This document shows, in pieces, positions 37,546 to 46,424 of a stretch of 62,004 nt of DNA; position 1 is the first letter of the stretch, and every line of letters starts with the position of its first letter. This stretch comes from Rubrivivax sp. GTDB taxonomy: Bacteria; Pseudomonadota; Gammaproteobacteria; Burkholderiales; Burkholderiaceae_C. The notes beneath the pieces are model-generated. The model did not search any database. It saw only the letters and a program-made list of their open reading frames with translations, and was not told where the DNA came from. Position numbers and translations under genes: made by a program. Location: positions 1 to 62,004 of the forward strand of contig JAIYCR010000048.1 of the NCBI GenBank assembly GCA_027487905.1. Reading direction: 5' to 3'.

Positions 37546-39261
37546 ATGCACTTCGTCCCGAGCCGCCTGCGCGCCTGCCTTCGCCGCGCCCCTCTTGCCC
37601 CTCTCGTGCTGGCCTCGGCCTGGATGCTGGCCGCCTGTGGCGGCAGCGACGACGCCGCACCCGAGGCGATCGAGCCCACGCCTTCCAGCCTCACGCTGAC
37701 CCGGCTGGGCGGCTACGTAGACACGGCGCTTGCCAATCCGCTGGGCGCGGCCGAGATCACCGCCTATGAGCCGCAGACGCGCCGCCTCTTCGTGGTGAAC
37801 AGCGTCATCGGCACGGTCGACGTGCTCGACCTCAGCAACCCCGCAGCGCCCACCCGGGTGGGCTCGGTCAACGTGGCGGCGCTGGGCGCCTCGGTCAACA
37901 GCGTCGCCGTATCCGATGGCCTGGTGGCACTGGCCATCGAAGCCAACCCCAAGACGAGCCCGGGCGTGGTGGCCTTCGTCAACCCGGCCACCCTGGCCAT
38001 CCTGGGCAGCGTCACCGTGGGCGCCTTGCCCGACATGCTGACCTTCACGCCCGATGGCCGAACCGTGCTGGTGGCCAACGAGGGCGAGCCCAACAGCTAC
38101 AACATCGCCGGCTCGGTGGACCCGGAGGGCTCGATCAGCGTGATCGCCGTCAACCGCAGCGGGGCGGGCAGCGGCCTGGCCGTCGCGCCCACCGTGCGCA
38201 CCGCGGGCTTCGCCGCCTTCAATGCCCAGGTGGATTCGCTGCGCGCGGCCGGCGTGCGGATCTACGGCCCCAATGCCACGGTGGCGCAGGACCTGGAGCC
38301 TGAATACATCACCGTGTCGGCCGACGGCGCCACCGCCTGGGTGACGCTGCAGGAGAACAATGCCATCGCTGTGCTGGACGTGGCCACGGCCACCGTCACC
38401 GCCATCCGCCCGCTGGGCACCAAGGACTTCAGCATCGCCGGTTTCGGCCTGGACCCGAGCGACGAGGACGGCGGCACCGACACCAACACCGGAACGCCGG
38501 TCGCGCGGATCGGCAACTGGCCGGTGCGCGGCCTGTACCTGCCCGATGCCATTGCCCGCTACACGGTGGGTGGCCAGACCTACCTCATCACCGCCAACGA
38601 AGGCGACGCCCGCGCCGACTGGCCCGGCTTCAACGAGGAGGTCCGTGCCCGGGCCTACTGCACCGCCGGCCTCGACCCGACCGTCTTCGGCGCCGACGCC
38701 GCACGCCTGCTCTTCGATTCCAACCTCGGGCGCCTGCTGATCACCAACACCCCCAATGGCAACGACATCGGCAAGACGAGCCCGACCGGGCCGTGCAACA
38801 AGCTGGTCGCCTTCGGCGGACGTTCCTTCACCATCTGGCGCACCGATGGCACCGGCGCGATGACCCGCGTGTTCGATTCCGGCGACGAGTTCGAACGCCG
38901 GACGCTGTCGCTGCCGAACGTGAACTTCAACGCCAGCAATGCCAACAACACGCTGGACAGCCGCAGCCCCTCCAAGGGCCCGGAGCCTGAGGCGGTGGTG
39001 ACGGCCAGCTTCGGCAGCAAGGTCATCGCCTTCATCGGCCTGGAGCGTGTGGGCGGCGTGATGGCCTACGACGTGACCAACCCGCAGGCCCCCAGCTTCG
39101 TCACCTACCTGAACACCCGGGACGGGGCCACGGGCGACCGGGGACCCGAGGGGCTGGAGTTCATTCCCGCCTCCCGCTCGCCCAACGGCCGGCCGCTGCT
39201 GGTGGTGGGCAACGAGACCAGCGGCAGCACCACCATCCTGCAGGTCAACCTGGGCTTCTGA
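37546..39261 (+). CDS. Choice-of-anchor-I-like surface lipoprotein, PhoB-controlled
   Basis: 571 residues. A lipobox MLAACGG places the lipidated Cys at about residue 31. The mature protein is a predicted beta-propeller-like chain of repeated strands (for example VDVLDLSNPAAPTRVGSVN and LTFTPDGRTVLVANEGEPNS), with an Asp/Gly-rich loop SDEDGGTDTNTG that could bind calcium. The GPEPEAV and GPEGLEFIP elements are typical of the choice-of-anchor-I family, often annotated as alkaline-phosphatase-like. The upstream Pho box suggests phosphate-starvation expression; phosphatase activity is unproven. Confidence 0.82.
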   Translation: MHFVPSRLRACLRRAPLAPLVLASAWMLAACGGSDDAAPEAIEPTPSSLTLTRLGGYVDTALANPLGAAEITAYEPQTRRLFVVNSVIGTVDVLDLSNPAAPTRVGSVNVAALGASVNSVAVSDGLVALAIEANPKTSPGVVAFVNPATLAILGSVTVGALPDMLTFTPDGRTVLVANEGEPNSYNIAGSVDPEGSISVIAVNRSGAGSGLAVAPTVRTAGFAAFNAQVDSLRAAGVRIYGPNATVAQDLEPEYITVSADGATAWVTLQENNAIAVLDVATATVTAIRPLGTKDFSIAGFGLDPSDEDGGTDTNTGTPVARIGNWPVRGLYLPDAIARYTVGGQTYLITANEGDARADWPGFNEEVRARAYCTAGLDPTVFGADAARLLFDSNLGRLLITNTPNGNDIGKTSPTGPCNKLVAFGGRSFTIWRTDGTGAMTRVFDSGDEFERRTLSLPNVNFNASNANNTLDSRSPSKGPEPEAVVTASFGSKVIAFIGLERVGGVMAYDVTNPQAPSFVTYLNTRDGATGDRGPEGLEFIPASRSPNGRPLLVVGNETSGSTTILQVNLGF

Positions 39262-39384
39262 ACCCGGTTCCGGGCGGCGTGGCAGCGGCCGGCGACCCCG
39301 GACATTCCAGGCGGACGCGCGGCGCCCGGCCGGGCTAAGCTGCGCGGCGGCACTCCTTGCCACGCCAACCGCCAGCCGCCGAAC

Positions 39385-40578
39385 ATGCCGCTTCACGACC
39401 CCGCCCGCGCCTTCGTCCCCTATCCCGCCTGCGAGGTGCCCCATGCCGGCACCGGGCCCTTGAGCGGGCTGTGCTTCGCGGTCAAGGACCTCTTCGACGT
39501 CGCGGGCTATCCGACGGGCGGGGGCAACCCCTTCGTGCTGGCGATGTCGGGCATCAAGGGGCGCACCGCCCCCACCGTGCAGCGCCTGCTCGACGCCGGC
39601 GCGCGCTTCGTGGGCAAGACGGTCACCGATGAGCTGGCCTTTTCCATGAACGGCAACAACGCCCACTTCGGTGCGCCGATCAACGGTGCGGCGCCCGAAC
39701 GCATCAGCGGCGGCTCGTCGTCGGGCTCGGCCTCCGCGGTGAGCCACCGGCTGTGCGACTTCGCGCTGGGCAGCGACACCGGCGGCTCGGTGCGCGCGCC
39801 GGCCAGCCACTGCGATCTCTTCGGCATCCGCCCCACCCACGGCGCGGTCAGCCTGGCCGGCGCCCTCGACCTGGCCCCGAGCTTCGACACCTGCGGCTGG
39901 TTCGCCCGCGATGCGTCCACGTTCTCGCGCGTGTCTGAGGTGCTGCTGCCACCGGACACCTGCCCCTTGCCTGGCAACCCCCGCCTGCTGTGGCCGTCCG
40001 ACCTGTGGGCCCAGGCGGTCGACGGCGTGGCGCAGGCGCTGCAGGAAAGCACCGACGCCGCGCAGGCGCTGTGGGGCCCGGCCCGGCCGATGGAGGCGGT
40101 GCTGGACGGTTTCGACACGATGTACTGGGCCTTTCGCTACCTGCAGGGACGCGAGGCCTGGCAGGTGGACGGACCCCTGATCGAAGCCCATGCACCGCCG
40201 CTCGGGCCGGGCGTGGCCGAGCGCTTCGCGTGGGCGCGTCAGGTCACCGACGCGCAGGTCGAAGCGGCCCAGGCCTTCCGGGAACGCTTTCGCCGGCACA
40301 TCGAAGAGCGGCTGGGCTCGGAAGGCCTGATGGTGCTGCCTTCCATGCCCGATGTGGCGCCGCTGCGAAGCGAGGCGGAATCGGCGCTGGAGGACTACCG
40401 CAACCGGGCGATCCGGCTGCTGTGCGTGGCGGGCCTGGCCGGCCTGCCGCAGTTGAGCCTGCCGCTGGGGCGCAAGGGCGGAGCACCGCTGGGTCTGGGG
40501 TTGATCGGACCGGCCGGCAGCGACCGTTCGCTGGTGCGGATGGGCGCCACCTTGGCGGCGCGGGTGAAGGGCCGTTGA
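39385..40578 (+). CDS. Amidase, amidase-signature family
   Basis: 397 residues. The Ser-cisSer-Lys triad appears as Lys34 (FAVKDLFD), Ser111 (ISGGSSSGSA) and Ser135 (DTGGSVRAPA); the spacing is like that of plant AMI1-type amidases as I recall them. It hydrolyses an amide such as indole-acetamide or a related compound; the substrate is not known. The gene lies 124 bases after the lipoprotein on the same strand and converges with a response regulator. Confidence 0.88.
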   Translation: MPLHDPARAFVPYPACEVPHAGTGPLSGLCFAVKDLFDVAGYPTGGGNPFVLAMSGIKGRTAPTVQRLLDAGARFVGKTVTDELAFSMNGNNAHFGAPINGAAPERISGGSSSGSASAVSHRLCDFALGSDTGGSVRAPASHCDLFGIRPTHGAVSLAGALDLAPSFDTCGWFARDASTFSRVSEVLLPPDTCPLPGNPRLLWPSDLWAQAVDGVAQALQESTDAAQALWGPARPMEAVLDGFDTMYWAFRYLQGREAWQVDGPLIEAHAPPLGPGVAERFAWARQVTDAQVEAAQAFRERFRRHIEERLGSEGLMVLPSMPDVAPLRSEAESALEDYRNRAIRLLCVAGLAGLPQLSLPLGRKGGAPLGLGLIGPAGSDRSLVRMGATLAARVKGR

Positions 40579-40620
40579 GGCGCAGGGTGGCTCTAAAGCG
40601 CCCGCCGAGCCTTCAGCCGC

Positions 40621-40983
40621 TCAGCTGAAGCGCGCCACCGTGCCCAGCAGCTCGCGCGGGCTGAAGGGCTTGACGAGGTAGGCGTCGGCCCCGGCCGACT
40701 TTCCACGCGCATGGTCCTCGGCCTGGGCACGGGCGGTGAGCATCACGACCTTGGTGCGCCTGAGCGCGGCGTCCTGGCGGAGGGCCGCGCACACCGCGAA
40801 GCCGTCCATGCCGCCGGGCATCATCACGTCGAGCAGCACCAGGTGGGGGTTCAGGTCGCGGGCGCGTTGCAGGCCGGTCGGGCCATTGGCGGCCTCGTGG
40901 ATCTCGAAGTCCTCGAGCTCGAGGGTCATGCGGATCAGCTCCCGGATCTCGGCTTGGTCTTCGATGATGAGGACGCGCTTCAT
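40621..40983 (-). CDS. Single-domain response regulator
   Basis: 120 residues, receiver only. The acidic pair is in LIIEDQ, the phospho-acceptor is Asp52 (LLDVMMPGGMDG), a Thr is in MLTARAQ and Lys105 is in LVKPFSP. With no output domain it would act by protein contact, like CheY or a phosphorelay carrier. Likely partners are the kinases nearby (42705-45311, 49347-51305), but no gene is directly paired. It diverges from the chemoreceptor gene. Confidence 0.92.
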   Translation of the reverse strand: MKRVLIIEDQAEIRELIRMTLELEDFEIHEAANGPTGLQRARDLNPHLVLLDVMMPGGMDGFAVCAALRQDAALRRTKVVMLTARAQAEDHARGKSAGADAYLVKPFSPRELLGTVARFS

Positions 40984-41172
40984 GGACAACGGGCCTTCCT
41001 GGATTGCCTTGGCTGAGGGGAGACCGCCCAGTGTGCGCCCGGCCGCCGCCGCGTGCACCTCGAATTGGCCACGCAGGACCGGCCATCTCCCACCTTTGCA
41101 CGATTGGCGGGGGCTGTAGCCTTGCCCCGCGTCGGTCCGAACCCCATCGGACCGCCTTCACATCGAGCCCCC

Positions 41173-42708
41173 ATGACCGCTTCGCCCCTCGCACTGACCC
41201 GGCGCACCGACCGGCTTTTCTGCATCGCGCTGTGCACGCTGATGGTGTCGGGCGGTCCCGCGCTGTGGCTGGCCGGAGCGGGAGCGGCGATGCTGGCGGC
41301 GCTGGCGCTGCCCGCCGCGGTGGCCCTGGCCTGCGCCTGGCGCCTGCCCGGCCGCGGCGTGACCGCCTGGATGCTGGGCGGCTCGGTGATGAGCAGCTCG
41401 ATGCTGATCGCCGCGACCTACAGCGACCACCCCGAGCTGCTGATGCTGGCACCGGCCGTGTTGAGCCTCTTGCCGCACTACCGGCTGGCCGGGCCGGTGG
41501 CCCTGGGGGGAGGCATCGCCCTGGCTCTGCTGTGGTGGCCCGCGGCCCTCTGGGACACGACCGACCGGCTGGCGGCCAGCGCCATCCTGGTGGCCCAGAC
41601 CGGCATGATGCTGACCTTCGCCCGCACCAACGGACGGCAGCTGCAGCGCCTGTTCGACGTCGATTTCCTGCTGCGGGCCATGGACCGGGGCGACTCCATC
41701 CGTCTGGACCTGCAGGTGCTGCGCCCCGAAACCCGCTTCGGGCAGCGGCTGCAGGCGGTGCAGCAGCGCATGGCCCAGGCGCTGATCGAACTGGGCCGCT
41801 CGGCCCGCCTCACCGGCGATGCGGCCCACACGCTGCAGACCAGCGGCACGGAGCTGACCACCCGCACCCAGGTGGCCTGCAACGAACTGGCCGGTACGGC
41901 CAGCACCCTTCAGCAGATCGCCGTCATCGTCAAGGACAGTGCCGATGCCGCGCTGGCCGCACGCGAGACCGCCGCGGGTGCCAGCGACCTGGCTCGATCG
42001 GGCGCGGCGACGGTGCACCAGATGGTGGGCCAGATGAAATCCATCGACGACGCTTCGCGCCGCATCCAGGAGATCACCGGCCTGATCGAGTCGATCGCCT
42101 TCCAGACCAACCTGCTCGCGCTCAATGCGGCGGTGGAAGCCGCCCGGGCCGGCGAGCAGGGGCGCGGTTTCGCGGTCGTGGCCGGCGAGGTGCGATCGCT
42201 TGCGCAACGCGTCCAGCGTGCGGCGTCCGAGGTGCGCACCCTGACCGATGACAGCAACGAGGCCGTGCGCCTGGGCAAGGAAATGGCCGTGAAGGCCGGT
42301 GGCACGATGGACGAGCTGGAGGTGGCAGTGGCGCGGGTGGGCGATGTGTTCACCAGCCTGTCGGCCGACACCAACGAGCATGCCGCGGGCATCGAGTCGA
42401 TGAGCCAGGCGATGCTCGAACTGAACGCCGCCACGCAGCGCAACCTGGACGTGGCCAATGATTCAAGCCGCATCGCCGACGAGCTCGCCCGCCACACCGA
42501 GGGCATCCGGGAGGCGATGAGCTGCTTTCGCTTCGGTGCGTCGACCGATGCCCTGGACGGTGCGCTGCCCGCAGGCCGAGCGTCAGCCAGCGACGCGGCC
42601 CTGGCCCCGGCCCCTTCGGCGGGGCATGGCGTTGTGAGGTCAGCACCGGTGGCGCCCCGAAGCTCGGCCGCGACCTCTGACATGGCGGGCGAAGTCGAAT
42701 TCTTCTAG
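41173..42708 (+). CDS. Chemoreceptor with polytopic membrane sensor domain, VEFF tail
   Basis: 511 residues. Five or six hydrophobic segments occupy about 20-155, with no large periplasmic domain. A HAMP is not evident, and the coiled signalling hairpin follows, with IAFQTNLLALNAAVEAA near residue 310. Sensing is probably within the membrane, for example of redox state or a lipophilic ligand; this is inference. The protein ends in GEVEFF. Its TAG stop shares bases with the TAG of the kinase gene on the other strand (42705-42708). Confidence 0.92.
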   Translation: MTASPLALTRRTDRLFCIALCTLMVSGGPALWLAGAGAAMLAALALPAAVALACAWRLPGRGVTAWMLGGSVMSSSMLIAATYSDHPELLMLAPAVLSLLPHYRLAGPVALGGGIALALLWWPAALWDTTDRLAASAILVAQTGMMLTFARTNGRQLQRLFDVDFLLRAMDRGDSIRLDLQVLRPETRFGQRLQAVQQRMAQALIELGRSARLTGDAAHTLQTSGTELTTRTQVACNELAGTASTLQQIAVIVKDSADAALAARETAAGASDLARSGAATVHQMVGQMKSIDDASRRIQEITGLIESIAFQTNLLALNAAVEAARAGEQGRGFAVVAGEVRSLAQRVQRAASEVRTLTDDSNEAVRLGKEMAVKAGGTMDELEVAVARVGDVFTSLSADTNEHAAGIESMSQAMLELNAATQRNLDVANDSSRIADELARHTEGIREAMSCFRFGASTDALDGALPAGRASASDAALAPAPSAGHGVVRSAPVAPRSSAATSDMAGEVEFF

Positions 42709-45311
42709 GCGTCGGCGGCCTCGGCCGCCACGCCGGCACCTTCACCGCCGTCCGGTGGCGGCGACGGGGCCTGCCGCCCATCGACCGACCAGGCCAGGCC
42801 GATGCGGAACACCGCGCCGCCCCGCGGGTGGTTGTCGGCGATCACGAAGCCCTGGTGGGCGCGCATGATGACCCGGCAGATCGCCAGCCCCAGGCCCGTT
42901 CCGCCGGAGCCGTCGCGGGTCCGGGTGCTCTGCACGAAGGGCTCGAAGATCGCTTCCAGTTCGTCCTCGGGAATGCCCGGGCCGTGGTCCCGGATGGCCA
43001 CCAGCGCCTGACCGTCGGCATCGCCCAGCGTCACCGCGATGCTGCTGTCGCGCGGCGCGAATCGGATGGCATTGGCCAGCACGTTGCGCAGCACCTGGGC
43101 GTAGCGGGCGGCGTCCAGCGGCGCAGTGCGGGTGATGAGCTCGGGCGGGAAGCTCAGCTGCAGGGACAGACCGCTGCCCTCGGCAAGCGATCGCAGCTCC
43201 TCGCACACGTCCTGCAGCACCGCCGCCGGCGACGCCGGCCTGAGTTCGATCCGGCCCAACCCGCCCCCCAGCGCCGAGACGTCCAGCAAATCCTCGACCA
43301 GTCGCAGCATGCGCTGGCCCGAAGCTTGGATGCGCTGGAAGAGCAGTGCGGCCCGCTCCCGGTCCGGCGCACGTTCCCGCCCGATCTCGGCGAATCCGAG
43401 GATGGATTGGAGCGGTGTGCGCAGTTCATGGGACACATTGGCGACGAACTCCGAACGGGCCCGTGCGGCCGCCTCGGCCGCGCGCCGCGCCCGCTCGGTC
43501 AGGCGCTCGGCCTGGCGGAACTGGGTCACGTCGACCAGGGTTCCGATGATTCCCTGCACCTGGCCGTCCTCCCGCATCAGCGGAACCTTGGTCAACAGCG
43601 TCTCCCGCAGTCCGCCTCCGGGCATCGGCAGGGTCACCGGCCAGCTGCGGGTGTCGCCGGCGGCGATGTCATCGGCGCCCAGCGCGATGAGTCCATGGAC
43701 ACGGGAGAGGTCCTCGGCCGTGCCCGAACCGTCGGCGGCTGCATCGCCCAGCCCCAGCCATTCGACCCAGGTCCGATTGGCCAGCCGCAACTCACCCCGG
43801 TCGTCGGTGAGAAACAGAGGCTGCGGAATGGCATCGAGCAACTGCTCGGTGGTGCGGTATTGCTCGACCAGCTCACGGCGGGAACGTTCGCGTTCGGTGA
43901 CGTCGACGGCGAAGCCCGCAGCCCGGCCCTCCTCATTGGGCGCGGACAGCGTGAGGTCCAGTTCCCGCCAGCCGTCGCTGGCGTGCAGCAGCCGCACCCG
44001 CAGGCGGCGGGCTTCGGTGTCGGGCGCCTGCCGCAGCCGCTCGATCTCGGCCTGCAGGGCCCGGCCGTCGTCCGGGTGCAGGACGTCCTCGAGCCGGCGG
44101 CCGAGGATCTTGTCGTTCGGCAGGCCCGACAGGCGCTCCCAGCAGCGGTTGACGAAGTCGACGCGTCGGTCCGCGTCCAGTCGGAAGGCCCACTCGGGCA
44201 GGCCGTCGACGAGCGCGCGCAGGTCTCGCTCGCTGCGCTCGGCCCGCCGCGCGGCCCGTCGCGCGTGACGCTCCGCGCGCAGGCGCAGTGCGTCGCGGCG
44301 CAGCAGCGCCCGGGCATGGGCCAGCAGCAGCACGCTGCCCAGCACCGCCGTGCCCAGCACCAGCAGGGCCGTCTGCAGCCATCGCATCCGAACGCCGGCG
44401 CGGGGGGTTTCCACGACGACGGCCAGCGCCTGGCGAGGCAGCGTCCGGTGCGCACCGATGACCGTCTCGCCGCCCAGCCCGGCGCCGGAAAGCGCCTGAG
44501 GCGGTGGTGGGGCGGCACCGTCCGTGTGGAGGGCCTGGACCGCCGGGTGGGGTCCGACCGGCAGTCCCCAGCCCGCATCGGCCAAGCCGGTGCCGGCCAG
44601 CAGACGTCCCCGTGCGTCGATCAACGCCGATCGCCAACCCTCGTCGCCCAGCAGCACCGCCTGCTGGGTGGCGAAGTGCTCGAGGTTCAGCACCGCGATG
44701 AGCCTGAGCCCGGGCTCAGGCGATGGGCCGTGCGTGACGGGCCACACCCGCAGGCCGAGCAGCCGGGACGGCGCGACCCCGGGCTCCAACGGCCTGGCTT
44801 CCGCAAGGGAGCGCCCGCTGGCCAGTTGCCAGGCGCTGGCGTCGTCCTGCGGGTGGAGCAGCCGCGCCGTCGCATCGGGCAGGCGTTCGCCGCGCTGCCC
44901 CAGGGCCGTGCTGCCCGAGCCACTGGGCATCGAATGGGCGACGACCCGCGCATCCCGGTCCACCAGGACCAGCCCCTGCAGCGCTGGCTGGGAAGCGGCC
45001 AGCTCCTGCAGGAGCGCCTGCCGCTCCTCGGGGTCCGCGCGCGTGGCGCTGCGTTCGGCCGCGGTCTGGGCGGTCAGCTCCACCGTTCGCAGCGACTTGC
45101 CCGCCTGCTCGGCCAGCACCCGCGCGAAGAGTTCGGCCTGCTGCAGCACGCCCTCCTGCAGGCCATTCCAGCTCGCCTGCAGACCCGCCGCGGCCAGAGC
45201 CCACAGCAAGGCCAGCCCGACGAGCACCGCTGCAGCATGACCGCGGCGACCCGCCCGGGCCAGCTGCCGCACCGGGCCCGGCCGCCGCGACGCCCAGGGG
45301 TGCAGCCTCAT
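42705..45311 (-). CDS. Membrane PAS sensor histidine kinase
   Basis: 868 residues. Membrane helices at about 25-46 and 312-332 enclose a periplasmic sensor part. PAS domains lie at roughly 360-480 and 485-600. A HisKA domain with His628 (VSHELRTP) and an ATPase domain follow, with N box LRNVLANAIRF, G1 DHGPGIPED and G2 GGTGLGLAIC. No receiver domain is attached. Its ATG overlaps the binding-protein stop as ATGA, so it is translated with a periplasmic binding protein that may be its ligand-sensing partner. No regulator is encoded next to it. Confidence 0.92.
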   Translation of the reverse strand: MRLHPWASRRPGPVRQLARAGRRGHAAAVLVGLALLWALAAAGLQASWNGLQEGVLQQAELFARVLAEQAGKSLRTVELTAQTAAERSATRADPEERQALLQELAASQPALQGLVLVDRDARVVAHSMPSGSGSTALGQRGERLPDATARLLHPQDDASAWQLASGRSLAEARPLEPGVAPSRLLGLRVWPVTHGPSPEPGLRLIAVLNLEHFATQQAVLLGDEGWRSALIDARGRLLAGTGLADAGWGLPVGPHPAVQALHTDGAAPPPPQALSGAGLGGETVIGAHRTLPRQALAVVVETPRAGVRMRWLQTALLVLGTAVLGSVLLLAHARALLRRDALRLRAERHARRAARRAERSERDLRALVDGLPEWAFRLDADRRVDFVNRCWERLSGLPNDKILGRRLEDVLHPDDGRALQAEIERLRQAPDTEARRLRVRLLHASDGWRELDLTLSAPNEEGRAAGFAVDVTERERSRRELVEQYRTTEQLLDAIPQPLFLTDDRGELRLANRTWVEWLGLGDAAADGSGTAEDLSRVHGLIALGADDIAAGDTRSWPVTLPMPGGGLRETLLTKVPLMREDGQVQGIIGTLVDVTQFRQAERLTERARRAAEAAARARSEFVANVSHELRTPLQSILGFAEIGRERAPDRERAALLFQRIQASGQRMLRLVEDLLDVSALGGGLGRIELRPASPAAVLQDVCEELRSLAEGSGLSLQLSFPPELITRTAPLDAARYAQVLRNVLANAIRFAPRDSSIAVTLGDADGQALVAIRDHGPGIPEDELEAIFEPFVQSTRTRDGSGGTGLGLAICRVIMRAHQGFVIADNHPRGGAVFRIGLAWSVDGRQAPSPPPDGGEGAGVAAEAADA

Positions 45312-46201
45312 CGGGCCACCACGATGTCGCCCAGGCCATGGCGGCGTGCGGCTGCGCTCAGCCGCCCATCGGCCTTGATGGTCGAGACGAAGGCACTGAC
45401 GCGCTGGAACCAGCCCTCGTCGCCCGGCTTGACCGGATAGCCGTACTGCAGCACGTGGAAGGGGCGAGGCGGGCCGATCACGCGCGCCCAGTCGGCCGAC
45501 TCGACCAGCCTGCGGCTGTAGGGGTAGTCGGTCATGAACACATCGACCCGGCCGGATTCGAGTTCGGCCTCGCGCGTGTCCGGCTCGCGCACCACCACCA
45601 GTTCGGCGTGTCGAAGGCGCATGCGCATCACCGGCTCCATGAAGGTGCCGGCGGCCACCGCCACTCGAACGCCCGCGCGGTCGATGTCATCCCAGTCGCG
45701 CACCGCCCGGCTTCCGCGGGTGGTCACCGCCAGGATGTCGCTTTGCAGATAGGGCTGGGTGAAGCGCAGCCGCTCGATGCGCTGCGGCAGCAGCGCGACG
45801 CCGAACATCGCGATGTCGCACCGGTCCTGGTGAAGGTCGTCGATCAGCCGCGGAAAGGATGAATCGACCATCTCCAGGCGCACACCCAGGTCGCGGGCGA
45901 ATTCGCGCGCGAGGTCGGCGTCCAGTCCGGACCAGTGTCCGGTTCGCGGATGCCGTGCGGTGATGCCGTGGTAGTGCGGCCAGGCGCACACCCGCAGGCG
46001 GCCGGACGCGACGATGGACTGCCAGCGGGGCGACTCGGCCATGCCCGAGACCAGGGCCGGCCCTTGGGCCGGCGCCGTCGTCGCGCGGCCGGTCTGCGCA
46101 GCGGCCGGCGCCGTCAGCAGGCACAGCAGGGCGAGCAGGCTCGCACCGCAGGCCAGGGGCCGACGAGGGTTGCAGGGGTTGCCGAGCCGGTTCAGGCGCA
46201 T
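45308..46201 (-). CDS. Periplasmic amino-acid-type binding protein paired with kinase
   Basis: 297 residues, SBP family 3 (bacterial extracellular solute-binding type). A signal peptide lies at about 12-35 (LLALLCLLTAPAAAQ). The mature core includes SGLDADLAREFARDLGVRLEMV, DIAMFGVALLPQRIERLRF and VDVFMTDYPYSRR. There are no permease or ATPase genes nearby; instead the gene overlaps a sensor kinase. A GGAG ribosome binding site lies 9 bases before the ATG. It probably binds a small ligand and reports it to the kinase; this is inferred from the coupling. Confidence 0.85.
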   Translation of the reverse strand: MRLNRLGNPCNPRRPLACGASLLALLCLLTAPAAAQTGRATTAPAQGPALVSGMAESPRWQSIVASGRLRVCAWPHYHGITARHPRTGHWSGLDADLAREFARDLGVRLEMVDSSFPRLIDDLHQDRCDIAMFGVALLPQRIERLRFTQPYLQSDILAVTTRGSRAVRDWDDIDRAGVRVAVAAGTFMEPVMRMRLRHAELVVVREPDTREAELESGRVDVFMTDYPYSRRLVESADWARVIGPPRPFHVLQYGYPVKPGDEGWFQRVSAFVSTIKADGRLSAAARRHGLGDIVVAR

Positions 46202-46424
46202 CCATTCGCTCCACGGCCCGGCGGACGCCGGATCTGGCAGTCCTCGCGGGCTCGTCTGTCCTGATCGGCGCGGGGCGTCCGCACTTGAGCGTGGGGCCGG
46301 CGCAACCGGTGGAAATCGAGGGTTCAGGCCGATGCAGGCCCGGCATACAGTCCCGCCCGCTGGCCGCACCGCCCGCGCACCGCACCGCACCCACAGCCCC
46401 GGCCCACCGGGGCAGCACCTGGCC

